The position numbers and the translations under genes are program-made. From Vibrio lentus (lineage in GTDB: Bacteria > Pseudomonadota > Gammaproteobacteria > Enterobacterales > Vibrionaceae): a DNA stretch of 64,000 nt. Positions 48,178-56,827 of the stretch are shown in pieces. Position 1 is the first letter of the stretch. Every line of letters starts with the position of its first letter. Below the pieces are notes generated by a model that was not told where the DNA came from, made no database searches, and saw only the letters and a list, made by a program, of their open reading frames with translations. Location of the stretch: positions 62,001 through 126,000 of the forward strand of contig NZ_JAUFQE010000002.1 of NCBI RefSeq assembly GCF_030409755.1, written 5' to 3'.

Positions 48178-48445
48178 TAGGGCGTGTTGAGCTTTCGAGC
48201 TGATTTTTGCAGCGAGTTGCTGGGCATTTATACAAGGCAGAGGCTTTGACGTGTAGCTGGCCTACATGAGAAGCCGATAACGTAGTAGAAATGACCAGCA
48301 AACGCTGCCCGAAGGGTTCGGCTAAAAGCGTTTTACTCTTTGTTGAGGGAGATTTGCTTAGAATGACTAGGCTACTTCTCCCTCGCCGCGATTAAAACGC
48401 TTTTATCTCGAACAAAATTTAACCACGAAAGGTCAACACGCCCTA
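48178..48445. mobile_element. MITE-like element, 268 bp
   Basis: The ends TAGGGCGTGTTGAGCTTTCG (48178-48197) and, reading inward on the other strand, TAGGGCGTGTTGACCTTTCG (48445-48426) form 20-bp terminal inverted repeats with one mismatch. A TA at each end may be the duplicated target. Inside, TAAAAGCGTTTTA (48324-48336) pairs with TAAAACGCTTTTA (48394-48406), and GAGGGAGA (48346-48353) with TCTCCCTC (48378-48385). No ORF capable of encoding a transposase is present, so mobility would depend on a related IS elsewhere. Confidence 0.82.
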
Positions 48446-48512
48446 ATAGTTTGTGTATTTAATCTTAGATACAAATAATTATTAGAAATAGATAGTAGAG
48501 CAAGTGTGAATA

Positions 48513-48543
48513 AAAAACAGCCAGCATAAGGCTGGCTGTTTGG
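48513..48543 (-). terminator. Terminator of the GGGtGRT operon
   Basis: A stem AAACAGCCAGC/GCTGGCTGTTT (loop of 4-5 nt); on the minus strand it is followed by U6. It lies about 100 bp after the last gene of the operon. Confidence 0.85.
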
Positions 48544-48640
48544 TTTTAGTGATAGGTGTAGAGTTTTGGTCGTCTGTTATTGCTTGTTTCTCAGTTAACG
48601 GACTCTCTTCTATGGATAGATCGTGGCGCCAACGTTGTCG

Positions 48641-49630
48641 TTATGCGTTTTGAGATTCGCTCACAGCCACAGCCAATGCAACCGTCGCACCGACCATTGG
48701 GTTGTTACCCATACCGATGAAGCCCATCATTGCCACATGAGCCGGAACAGAAGAGCTACCGGCGAACTGAGCATCAGCGTGCATTCTGCCCATGGTATCT
48801 GTCATGCCGTAAGACGCTGGACCTGCTGCCACGTTATCTGGGTGCAATGTTCGACCTGTACCGCCGCCTGAAGCAACTGAGAAGTAAGGTAAACCTTGGC
48901 GAGTACGTTCTGCTTTGTAGATACCTGCAACAGGGTGTTGGAAGCGCGTTGGGTTAGTTGAGTTACCCGTAATACTTACATCCACTTCTTCTCTGTGCAT
49001 GATTGCTACGCCTTCACGTACATCATCAGCGCCGTAACATAAGATCTCTCCGCGAGGGCCTTGTGAGAAGCGGCGACGTTCTGTTTCAACAAGCTCGCCT
49101 GTTTGGTAATCGTATTGAGTGCGAACATAGGTAAAACCATTGATGCGAGAAATTAAGTAAGCTGCATCTTTACCTAGACCATTGAGTATTACCTTTAATG
49201 GGTTGTGACGTGATTTGTTGACGTTGAGTGCGATTTTAATCGCACCTTCTGCAGCAGCAAAAGATTCATGGCCCGCAAGGAAAGCAAAGCAGTGGCTTTC
49301 TTCATTTAGAAGACGTGCAGCCAATGCACCGTGGCCGATCCCCACTTGGCGTTGCTCAGCAACACTGCCAGGTTTGGTGAATGCTTGAAGGCCTTCACCA
49401 ATGATATTTGCTGCTTGTTCTGCGCTGGTGGCTTTGCGAAATAGCGCCAGTGCTGAGCCAAGGATATAAGCATCGGCAGCGCTTTCAAAAGCAATAGGTT
49501 GGGTATCCATCACTAACGCTTTTGGGTCGACATTGTGTGATAGACAGTATTGGTTCGCTTGCTCTAAAGAGTCGAAGTTCATTTCTGCCAATACGCGAGT
49601 TACTGATTCATTAAATTGAGTGTTCATCAT
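48641..49630 (-). CDS. GGGtGRT-family protein of unknown function
   Basis: A 329-aa soluble protein named for its SGGGTGRTLHPDNVAAGPASYGMTDT motif in the C-terminal quarter, where glycine-rich segments continue (FIGMGNNPMVGATVALAVAVSES). The N-terminal part is helical (ALFRKATSAEQAANIIGEGLQAF); the middle contains HESFAAAEGAIKIALNVNKSRHNPLKVILNG. No cysteine motif for a cluster is evident. GAGGAAAG precedes tandem ATGs. It is 24 bp downstream of an Fe-S scaffold-like gene, so the two form an operon. The biochemical role is not known to me. Confidence 0.85.
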   Translation of the reverse strand: MMNTQFNESVTRVLAEMNFDSLEQANQYCLSHNVDPKALVMDTQPIAFESAADAYILGSALALFRKATSAEQAANIIGEGLQAFTKPGSVAEQRQVGIGHGALAARLLNEESHCFAFLAGHESFAAAEGAIKIALNVNKSRHNPLKVILNGLGKDAAYLISRINGFTYVRTQYDYQTGELVETERRRFSQGPRGEILCYGADDVREGVAIMHREEVDVSITGNSTNPTRFQHPVAGIYKAERTRQGLPYFSVASGGGTGRTLHPDNVAAGPASYGMTDTMGRMHADAQFAGSSSVPAHVAMMGFIGMGNNPMVGATVALAVAVSESQNA

Positions 49631-49654
49631 ATCTTTCCTCTAAATTGGCAAAAA

Positions 49655-50347
49655 TTATTGTTGGCGTGGGTTAATGGTGGTTACGGCTTCATCGAAGCGA
49701 CCGTAAGTTCCCATAGCAAGGTCTGCTGCTTCATTAGCTGACATACCTTGATTAATCGCCTTCATCATTTTGCCGAGGTTGAGATATTCGTAGCCAATTA
49801 CTTCGCTATGGTCATCAAGTGCAAGCTTGGTCACGTAACCCTCTGCAAGCTCTAGGTAACGAACGCCTTTCGCTGAGGTTGAATAGCTAGTACCTACTTG
49901 GCTACGTTGTGTTTGACCTAGGTCTTCTAATGCAGCGCCAATTTCTAGGCCGCCTTCAGAGAATGCAGATTGAGTTCGACCGTAAACAAATTGCAGAAAG
50001 ATTTCGCGCATGGCTACGTTAATAGCGTCACACACCAAGTCAGTATTCAGGGCTTCAAGAATGGTTCTTCCTGTGAGGATTTCGGCTGCCATCGCGGCTG
50101 ATTGAGTCATGCCTGAACAACCAATCGTTTCGATTAGTGCTTCTTCGATGATGCCGTTTTTTACGTTTAGCGTTAGTTTTGCCGCACCTTGTTGTGGTGC
50201 ACAAGTGCCTACGCCATGGCTTAAGCCAGAAATAGCGATGACATCTTTTGGGCTAACCATAGCGCCTTCAACTGGAATTGGAGCTGAAGTGTGAAGATCA
50301 CCCCTTTGAATAGGGCACATTGATTGAATTTCTGAAGAGTAGTGCAT
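49655..50347 (-). CDS. NifU/IscU-like iron-sulfur scaffold protein
   Basis: A 230-aa protein with the SUF/NifU-like fold signature. Four cysteines stand in plausible ligand positions: Cys11 (SMCPIQ), Cys49 (GTCAP), Cys77 (IGCSGMTQSAAMAAEIL) and Cys106 (LVCDAIN); GCSGM..SA resembles the NifU GCGSA.AS motif. It is longer than IscU (128 aa), with an extra C-terminal half (SYSTSAKGVRYLELAEGYVTKL). It is first in an operon with the GGGtGRT gene; the main isc operon is not in this window, so a specialised client is likely. The gene is preceded by a 270-nt structured leader. Confidence 0.8.
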   Translation of the reverse strand: MHYSSEIQSMCPIQRGDLHTSAPIPVEGAMVSPKDVIAISGLSHGVGTCAPQQGAAKLTLNVKNGIIEEALIETIGCSGMTQSAAMAAEILTGRTILEALNTDLVCDAINVAMREIFLQFVYGRTQSAFSEGGLEIGAALEDLGQTQRSQVGTSYSTSAKGVRYLELAEGYVTKLALDDHSEVIGYEYLNLGKMMKAINQGMSANEAADLAMGTYGRFDEAVTTINPRQQ

Positions 50348-50391
50348 AATGTTTTCTCACTGTTAGAGCCATTTAGGGCCTAGGGCGTTGA

Positions 50392-50541
50392 GAAAACAGG
50401 ACGTGTTGGAAGAGGTGCGGCTAATTCACTACAGATCTTGAGTATCGGTAATCCAAAGGTGTCATGAAGCTAGGTCTTAATAGACTAAGTCCATTTCAAA
50501 ATGGAGGAATAGCGATACATCCAACAGTATTACCTGTTTTC
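50392..50541 (-). ncRNA. Structured leader RNA domain of unknown type
   Basis: Nested complementary segments close a 150-nt domain: 50392-50400 with 50533-50541 (9 bp, GAAAACAGG), 50404-50410 with 50520-50526 (7 bp, TGTTGGA) and 50442-50447 with 50513-50518 (6 bp, GTATCG). Inside are a CCATTT/AAATGG hairpin (50491-50504) and a GTCT/AGAC hairpin (50474-50485). It lies between the fluoride aptamer and the NifU-like gene. The direction is taken from the genes; the stems form on either strand. Confidence 0.5.
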
Positions 50542-50545
50542 GATT

Positions 50546-50618
50546 CTGTAGGAGTCATTAGCACTGTTCGAAAAGAACGGGCGGTTGAAGCAAAAGCTTA
50601 GGTGGAACCCCATCACCT
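50546..50618 (-). promoter_or_regulatory. Predicted fluoride (crcB) riboswitch aptamer
   Basis: Read on the minus strand: stem P1 AGGUG (50618-50614) with CACCU (50604-50600) around loop AUGGGGUUC; then an AACCGCC segment; then a GUUC/GAAC hairpin; then GCUAAUGACUCCUACAG. The loop GGGGU (50611-50607) can pair with ACUCC (50555-50551) as the characteristic pseudoknot, with one G-U pair. GGnGAUGG..UUCnCC, AACCGC and GAUGAnnCCUACAG are the known signatures of this class. A TATAGT at 50628-50623 is a possible -10 just upstream. Confidence 0.82.
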
Positions 50619-50717
50619 GATGACTATAGATTAGATCTTTATCACACTTTTGTGCAAGTGAATGTTTAGAGCGATTTCGACTATAAACAAGCTTCATTAT
50701 ATTTCAATAAGTATAAA

Positions 50718-50763
50718 AAAACGCCAACAACGGACTCTTATTAGAGGCGTTATTGACGTTTTC
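50718..50763 (-). terminator. Terminator after yebG
   Basis: On the minus strand a 14-bp stem with two G-U pairs (50761-50748 with 50732-50719) encloses a small CUCU/AGAG hairpin and is followed by U6. Confidence 0.85.
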
Positions 50764-50781
50764 TAGAAAAATATCAGCTAG

Positions 50782-51075
50782 TTATGCTGCATCTTCTTCT
50801 GCGTCTTCAACAGCTTCAAGTTTCTTTTCTTTTTTCGGAGCTGGTTTGCGCTTAGCACCTAGTGCGTAAAGAACTTCTTCTTTATTCTTCGCTAGGTACA
50901 TTGCAAGTTCTTCTTGCTTGCCTTCATCTTCAACTAAATCGCTTTTGCTTAACAGTTCAAAAAGCTCATCAGCCATATCCAGCATTTTGTCGTATGCGTC
51001 AGCTTCGGCTTTAGAGGTAAAAGTCATTTTCTCTTCTCCGTTGCGTTCGACCACGTACTTGACGATAACAGCCAT
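50782..51075 (-). CDS. yebG: YebG-family SOS-inducible protein
   Basis: A 97-aa cytosolic protein matching E. coli YebG, a DNA-damage-inducible protein of unclear function: MAVIVKYVVERNGEEKMTFTSKAEADAYDKMLDMADELFELL. The ATG at 51075 has GAGGATTAACC upstream; the frame to 51132 would extend over the LexA site and is rejected. The tail is Lys-rich then acidic (KKEKKLEAVEDAEEDAA). A LexA box lies just upstream, supporting SOS control, with a strong terminator downstream, so it is monocistronic. Confidence 0.94.
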   Translation of the reverse strand: MAVIVKYVVERNGEEKMTFTSKAEADAYDKMLDMADELFELLSKSDLVEDEGKQEELAMYLAKNKEEVLYALGAKRKPAPKKEKKLEAVEDAEEDAA

Positions 51076-51102
51076 GGTTAATCCTCTAAGTTTGATAAAT
51101 TT

Positions 51103-51122
51103 TACTGGCTTTTTATACAGTT
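51103..51122. promoter_or_regulatory. LexA box of yebG
   Basis: Read toward yebG: AACTGTATAAAAAGCCAGTA, i.e. CTGT-N8-CCAG, one base off the CTGT-N8-ACAG consensus, 28-47 bp upstream of the start codon. Confidence 0.8.
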
Positions 51123-51163
51123 TCTGATGCAAAAAGTCCAGTTGATGACCTAACTATGCGGCC

Positions 51164-52060
51164 TCAATCTTGATGTGTAGCCCAGTCTTCACAATAACCC
51201 ATGAAAGATTTCAGCAGCGGGCTTTGATATTTGTCTTTGTGCACCAGCATCCAGAATCGGCGTTTCATGTCGAGCGGGACATCGAGTGCTTTTACTCGGC
51301 CGGAATCAATCGCTCGTTGTGCGGCTAACCGTGATAAACAAGCGAGCCCAAGCCCTGCAGAAACCGAATTGATGATGGCCTCGGTGGTGTTGAGTTCAAA
51401 GGATTCATACCAATGTTCGATACGAGGTGCGACAGCACGCAGGAAAAACTCGCGAGTTCCTGAACCTGACTCTCTCAGTATCCAGTGGCTGCCTTCTAAA
51501 TCTTGCAATGCAACTTTGTCTTGAGAAAGGAGAGGGTGTTGATTACTAACGATAATACACATTTCATCGCTACTGAACTGGCTAGAGATCAACTCCGGAT
51601 GGAGTGTTTTTCCTTCAATTAACGCGATATCCAGTTCATAATCCACCAACTTTTGGCAGATCAGCGCACTGTTTGAAATGAACAAGCTCTGATCTTGATG
51701 CTGAGTTAGTTCGCGAAAGCCAGACAGAATAAACGGTGCGACCTGATTACCAATCGTGTCACTCGCGCCAACCTTTAAATTGCCACTTAATGGTTGGTCA
51801 TCTCGGAACAAAACATCGATACCTGCGGCTCTATGAAGAATCTCGTCAGCCAAAGGAAGTAGCTTTTGTCCTTCTTGATTGAGAATTAATCGGTTGTTGA
51901 CCCGGTCAAATAGAGAGTGGCCCAATTGTTTCTCCATTTCGCCCAGCGCCATGCTGACAGCAGCCTTAGACAAAAACAGTGCTTCCGATGCGGCGGTAAG
52001 CGTCGAATGTTGGGTAATGGTGACAAACACTTTGAGTTGTTTGATTGAAATATTAGCCAT
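51164..52060 (-). CDS. LysR-family transcriptional regulator
   Basis: A 298-aa LTTR. The N-terminal winged helix-turn-helix is clear (SIKQLKVFVTITQHSTLTAASEALFLSKAAVSMALGEMEKQLGHSLFDR, about residues 5-53), followed by a periplasmic-binding-protein-like effector domain starting near NLKVGASDTIG. The gene is divergent from the TDT-transporter gene with 161 bp between, so that transporter is the likely target. The effector is unknown. A similar LysR/TDT pairing is common in Vibrio. Confidence 0.92.
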   Translation of the reverse strand: MANISIKQLKVFVTITQHSTLTAASEALFLSKAAVSMALGEMEKQLGHSLFDRVNNRLILNQEGQKLLPLADEILHRAAGIDVLFRDDQPLSGNLKVGASDTIGNQVAPFILSGFRELTQHQDQSLFISNSALICQKLVDYELDIALIEGKTLHPELISSQFSSDEMCIIVSNQHPLLSQDKVALQDLEGSHWILRESGSGTREFFLRAVAPRIEHWYESFELNTTEAIINSVSAGLGLACLSRLAAQRAIDSGRVKALDVPLDMKRRFWMLVHKDKYQSPLLKSFMGYCEDWATHQD

Positions 52061-52221
52061 CAGGTTCCTAGTTTTACGCTGCTGGTGGAAAGGTATCGTT
52101 CAGTATTAATGAACACTTGTTATATATAATTGGATATTGTTTAACGAAGCGCAAGCGTATTATGGCTTCAACAAGCTGATGAGTTCACAAGTTTAGTGAA
52201 TTAAGTTTAAGAGAGGCTGAC

Positions 52222-53217
52222 ATGATTCAACGTATTAAATATAGATTAACAGGAGCTCCAACACCCATGGCAGGGTTAGCACTCGCAATTGCAAGCTTAG
52301 GCTGGTGTTGGGATGGCGTTTTAGTCGCACAAGGTACTTTACACACACCGGGTTTGGTGCAGTGGATCAGTGCTGGCATTGCGGCCGTATTACTTATTGT
52401 TTTAGCTGTGAAATTTTTGATTCATGGCCACTTATTACGTGAAGACCTTGCTCACCCTGTTGTTGGTAGTGTTGTACCCACATTCGCGATGGGTTGTATG
52501 GTGGTGTCTGCTTCGTTGGCTCCAATCTCTCAATTCTTACAAGAAGCTGTGTGGCTCGCTTCGGTAGCGTTACATGTCGTGTTCTTGGTGAGCTTCTTAT
52601 ACCACAGAGCTAAAAACTTTGAGATTCACCACATGGTGCCAAGTTGGTTTGTGCCACCAATCGGTATTATCGTGGCAGACGTTTCTTTTTCAGGTAATCC
52701 GATCTTAGAACCTGTTGCTCACGCGACTTTAGTTTTTGGCTTATTGGTTTATGCCGTAATGCTACCGCTCATGATCTACCGTTTGATCTTCTCTCATGAA
52801 GTGCCTGACGCAGCAAAACCAACCATTGCGATTATGGCGGCACCAGCAAGTCTATCTTTAGCTGGCTACCTAACGGTGACGGCAAATCCTTCGCCAGTGA
52901 TCATTGGGTTACTCTTTGGCATTGCAGTGTTGATGACGTTTATTATCTACATCGCGTTTTTCAAACTACTTCGTCTGCCATTCAGCCCTGGCTATGCGGC
53001 GTTTACATTCCCAATCGTGATTGGTGCAACGGCGTTATTCAAATTGGCGGCTTGGATGCAAACTGTTGGTGTGGAAACTCACTATGTGGATCAAGTCTTC
53101 AACCTAGCGTATCTAGAATTGATTGTGGCAACGTTTGTAGTGGGTTATGTGGCGGTTCGTTATTACATGAATTACAAACCTCACCGTGTTCTAAGTGCGG
53201 TAGGCAGTAGATTGTAA
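52222..53217 (+). CDS. TDT-family (TehA-like) transporter
   Basis: A 331-aa inner-membrane protein with ten hydrophobic helices, of the tellurite-resistance/dicarboxylate transporter family. Recognisable stretches: TPMAGLALAIASLGWCWD, VPSWFVPPIGIIVADVSF and PFSPGYAAFTFPIVIGATAL. Relatives transport C4-dicarboxylates or sulfite or act as SLAC1-like anion channels, so the substrate is open. The divergent LysR gene likely controls it. The RBS AGAGAGG is 8 bp before the ATG. Confidence 0.88.
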   Translation: MIQRIKYRLTGAPTPMAGLALAIASLGWCWDGVLVAQGTLHTPGLVQWISAGIAAVLLIVLAVKFLIHGHLLREDLAHPVVGSVVPTFAMGCMVVSASLAPISQFLQEAVWLASVALHVVFLVSFLYHRAKNFEIHHMVPSWFVPPIGIIVADVSFSGNPILEPVAHATLVFGLLVYAVMLPLMIYRLIFSHEVPDAAKPTIAIMAAPASLSLAGYLTVTANPSPVIIGLLFGIAVLMTFIIYIAFFKLLRLPFSPGYAAFTFPIVIGATALFKLAAWMQTVGVETHYVDQVFNLAYLELIVATFVVGYVAVRYYMNYKPHRVLSAVGSRL

Positions 53218-53344
53218 GAAGCAATAGTTCAAAAGATAAACGGACCTTAAGTTTTCAGTATTTCATAAGCTTATATTCCTAATCCAAACTCGGCACTTAT
53301 GCTAATCTGGCTTTATATTGTGGCAAGATTAGCGTGAGTGCACT

Positions 53345-56300
53345 TTGTTTACTGTTTACCATTCCAATAAAGTCGATACTTTAAAAATCCTTCTCGTTCA
53401 CTTAATCAAAAGTGACCCTTTAGCCAATCCTTTCGAAAAAGAGCAGATCTTGGTTCAGAGCCCAGGTATGTCTCAATGGCTTAAGATGGAACTCGCCAAA
53501 GAGTTTGGTGTAGCAGCAAATATAGACTTTCCTCTTCCAGCAACCTTCATTTGGGATATGTTTACCCAAGTGCTTCCTGATGTGCCTAAACGCAGTGCTT
53601 TTAACAAAGAAGCGATGACGTGGAAGCTAATGAGTTTGCTACCCGCTAAGCTTGACCACCCTGATTTCTTACCCCTGCAACGCTATCTTGAAAATGACGA
53701 AGATGACTCTAAGTTGTATCAATTGGCAGAGAAAATTGCCGATATCTTCGATGGCTACTTGGTGTATCGACCTGAATGGATGGCGATGTGGGAAGCGGGA
53801 GAGCCTGTTTCCGAACTTATTGATGACGAAGGGCAGCAAGAACACCCTTGGCAACCGATTTTGTGGAAAGCACTTTATGATCAGACGTTGTCTCAAGGCC
53901 AATCAAAGTATCACCGTGGTAACTTATATCACGACTTCATTGAAGCGCTAGCCAGCCAACAAGGTCAGTTACAACACCTGCCGAAACGTCTGTTTGTGTT
54001 TGGCATTTCGTCGCTGCCTCCTCGCTACATGGATGCTTTGAAAGCACTTGGCGAACAGATTGATGTGCACTTGATGTTTACCAACCCTTGTCAGCATTAC
54101 TGGGGCGATATTCGTGACCGTAAATACTTGGCGAGAGTGGAAGCGCAGCGTCGTAAGCAGTTTGCATTGGTTGATGGTTTACCTCAGCTTGAAGGCGAAG
54201 TATCACCATTGAAAGATGGCATTGAAGCCAACGTTGAAGATGAACTACACACCAGCCAAGCCGTGGGTAATAGTTTACTTGCGTCTATGGGTAAGCTGGG
54301 TAGAGATAACCTGTTTTTACTATCTCAATCAGACAGTGAAGAGCATGAGTTCTTTATTGATGTTGAGAGGGATAACCTACTTCATCAACTGCAAGCCGAT
54401 ATTCTCCAGTTAGAAGAGCATCAAGACGATCACATCTTAGATTCCAGCAACCATAAACAGGTGGTTGAGCTTGGCGATCGCTCGTTAACGGTACACGCTT
54501 GTCACAGCCCAATGCGTGAGGTTGAAGTCCTTCATGATCAGCTTTTGGCGATGTTTGATGCCGACCCGACACTAAAACCACGCGATATCATCGTAATGGT
54601 GTCTGATATTAATGCTTATAGCCCAGCGATTCAGGCGGTATTTGGTAATGCTCCGGGTGAGCGTTATATCCCTTACTCGATCTCTGATAGAACCGCAGAC
54701 CAAGAAAGCCCAATTCTGACCGCTTTCATGCAGTTAGTCGCGCTACCGAACACGCGCTGTTTAGCTTCTGAGTTGCTAGAGCTGTTAGAAATTCCTGCGA
54801 TGATGGCACGCTTTGGTATTGACGAGTTTCAATTCGAGCAAGCCAAGCAATGGGTTGAAGAAGCGGGTATCCGTTGGGGTGTCGATGCTTCAACGGCAAC
54901 AGAATTTGATCTACCTGCGACCGAGCAAAATACTTGGTTATTCGGTATTCAGCGCATGCTCTTAGGATATGCGATGTCGGATTCTGCGGGTTTATTTGAA
55001 ACTGAACACTCTCCGATTGCCGCTTATAACGAAGTTCAAGGCATTAACGCCGAACTTGCAGGTAAGTTAGCGCACTTTATCGATCGTATTGCCCATTACC
55101 GTCAACGCTTAACTGAAACACAATCTATCGATATGTGGCGTGAAACCTTGCTGCAAATGATTGATGATTTCTTTGCGGTTGAACTGGAAGGCGAGGTGGT
55201 GCTCAAATCGATTCGCGATGCACTTTCGCAACTGAATGAACAGCTTGATGATGCCTTGTATGAACAAGAGTTGTCGCCAAGTATTATCTACCAGTACCTC
55301 AATAATAAGTTATCTGGCGCGCGTATTAGCCAGCGATTCTTAGCTGGCCAAGTTAACTTTTGTACCTTGATGCCGATGCGTTCTATTCCGTTCAAAACCG
55401 TCTGTTTGTTAGGTATGAATGATGGTGTTTACCCTCGCTCAATGCCGCCAGAAGGTTTTGATCTAATGAACGGACGCACACGGGCGGGCGATCGTTCTCG
55501 TCGTGATGATGACCGCTATCTATTCTTAGAGGCGATGCTGTCGGCGCAAGAATGCTTGTACATCAGCTATGTCGGCCGTTCGATTCAAGATAATACTGAG
55601 CGAGTGCCGTCGGTATTGGTTTCAGAGTTGATTGAATACTGCCAACAGAACTATTGTTTGAGTGACGACCAAGCCTTACCAAGTGATGATTCAGGCATCA
55701 ACCTGACTCAAGCGATCAGTTTTGAACACACCATGACACCGTTTAGCCCAGCAGCCTTTACTCAAGGTGATGCAAGCCATGTGCTGAGTTACGCCAAAGA
55801 GTGGCTTCCAGCGGCTAACCGTTCCGGTGAACGCAGTGGTGAATTCAATCGTGCCTTAGATGACTATTTGTTGGGTGCGTCGTACCCGTTAGAACTCGAT
55901 TTGGTTGAATTACAGCGTTTTTGGCGTTTGCCAGTGCAGTACTTCTTTAATCGTCGTCTAAAAGTGGTGTTTGAGCCGCCACTTCCTGTTATGGAAGATG
56001 ATGAGCCATTTGTACTTAATGGTTTAGAGAGTTTCCAACTTAAGGATGCTTTGCTGCAAGTGTTACTGGACCACCCTGAAGGCGCAGACGAAGCCGTTCG
56101 ATTGTTTGTCTCTGAGCAAAAAGCACAGGGCCGATTACCGGTTGGCGCCTTTGGTGATATCGAATTTGAAACCAACCGTGTGCAAGCGGAAGACTTAGCC
56201 AAAGAGATTCGATTTGTGAGTGGATCACCGCAACAAGATCTCGAAGTGAATATCGAATTTGATGTGTTAGGCGAAGGCAAACCTGTTCGTTTGATGGGTT

Positions 56301-56821
56301 GGTTAACTCAAAACTATCAATCAGGTCTAGTGCGTTTCCGTAGCGGTAAAATACGCTCTCAAGATTATTTGGCAGCGTGGATTGATCATCTATGTTGTGC
56401 AGTGATGGGACACGGAAAAACGACCCATATTATTGGCTACGACAGAAAAGAGGGCGTTGTTCACCAAACGCTACAACCTATCGGCGATGCGCAGCAGGCG
56501 AAGAGTTTGCTGGCTGAATTAGTTCGACTGTTTTACCAAGGCATGACAGCCCCATTGCCGTATTTCCCGAAAACCGCCTTGGCTGGCGTTGAAGCGGGCT
56601 TTAGTCGTGGTAAATGGGTCGATGACGAAGAAAAGTCACTTAAGAAAATGGCCGATACTTTTAATGATAGCTTCGCTTTCACGGGCGAGGGCAGAGATAC
56701 CTACATCTCACGTATTTGGTTTAAGTGGGATGATGAACTGGCTACTGAGTCGCGTATGTATTCAACGCTTGTGTTACAGGCGGCAAGATTGGCTGCTGCC
56801 GATCTGGAAGAGCAGGAATAA
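53345..56821 (+). CDS. recC: RecBCD enzyme subunit RecC (TTG start)
   Basis: Chi-recognition subunit of the RecBCD nuclease-helicase. Starting at TTG 53345, the 1158-aa protein begins (M)FTVYHSNKVDTLKILLVHLI, aligning with E. coli MLRVYHSNRLDVL; no ATG upstream is in frame. The block ILVQSPGMSQWLKMELAKEFGVAANIDFPLPATFIWDMF is strongly RecC-like, as is MPMRSIPFKTVCLLGMNDGVYPRSMPPEGFDLM. The C-terminus (ATESRMYSTLVLQAARLAAADLE) is complete. recB lies 462 bp downstream; ptrA, which separates them in E. coli, is absent. Confidence 0.97.
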   Translation: MFTVYHSNKVDTLKILLVHLIKSDPLANPFEKEQILVQSPGMSQWLKMELAKEFGVAANIDFPLPATFIWDMFTQVLPDVPKRSAFNKEAMTWKLMSLLPAKLDHPDFLPLQRYLENDEDDSKLYQLAEKIADIFDGYLVYRPEWMAMWEAGEPVSELIDDEGQQEHPWQPILWKALYDQTLSQGQSKYHRGNLYHDFIEALASQQGQLQHLPKRLFVFGISSLPPRYMDALKALGEQIDVHLMFTNPCQHYWGDIRDRKYLARVEAQRRKQFALVDGLPQLEGEVSPLKDGIEANVEDELHTSQAVGNSLLASMGKLGRDNLFLLSQSDSEEHEFFIDVERDNLLHQLQADILQLEEHQDDHILDSSNHKQVVELGDRSLTVHACHSPMREVEVLHDQLLAMFDADPTLKPRDIIVMVSDINAYSPAIQAVFGNAPGERYIPYSISDRTADQESPILTAFMQLVALPNTRCLASELLELLEIPAMMARFGIDEFQFEQAKQWVEEAGIRWGVDASTATEFDLPATEQNTWLFGIQRMLLGYAMSDSAGLFETEHSPIAAYNEVQGINAELAGKLAHFIDRIAHYRQRLTETQSIDMWRETLLQMIDDFFAVELEGEVVLKSIRDALSQLNEQLDDALYEQELSPSIIYQYLNNKLSGARISQRFLAGQVNFCTLMPMRSIPFKTVCLLGMNDGVYPRSMPPEGFDLMNGRTRAGDRSRRDDDRYLFLEAMLSAQECLYISYVGRSIQDNTERVPSVLVSELIEYCQQNYCLSDDQALPSDDSGINLTQAISFEHTMTPFSPAAFTQGDASHVLSYAKEWLPAANRSGERSGEFNRALDDYLLGASYPLELDLVELQRFWRLPVQYFFNRRLKVVFEPPLPVMEDDEPFVLNGLESFQLKDALLQVLLDHPEGADEAVRLFVSEQKAQGRLPVGAFGDIEFETNRVQAEDLAKEIRFVSGSPQQDLEVNIEFDVLGEGKPVRLMGWLTQNYQSGLVRFRSGKIRSQDYLAAWIDHLCCAVMGHGKTTHIIGYDRKEGVVHQTLQPIGDAQQAKSLLAELVRLFYQGMTAPLPYFPKTALAGVEAGFSRGKWVDDEEKSLKKMADTFNDSFAFTGEGRDTYISRIWFKWDDELATESRMYSTLVLQAARLAAADLEEQE

Positions 56822-56827
56822 TCAGCA

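Noticed and set aside
50392..50541. Lysine-riboswitch-like words AGAGGTGCG and AGTA on the plus strand
   Set aside because: The order of the first words fits, but the GCCGAAG and GGCTGTC/GGAGGGCTA cores are missing, and no plus-strand gene follows; the minus-strand fluoride motif explains the neighbourhood better.
50391..50645. CsrB/CsrC-type sRNA because of several GGA words on the plus strand
   Set aside because: Only five or six GGA words, not in repeated hairpin loops; the segment is better explained as a leader on the other strand.
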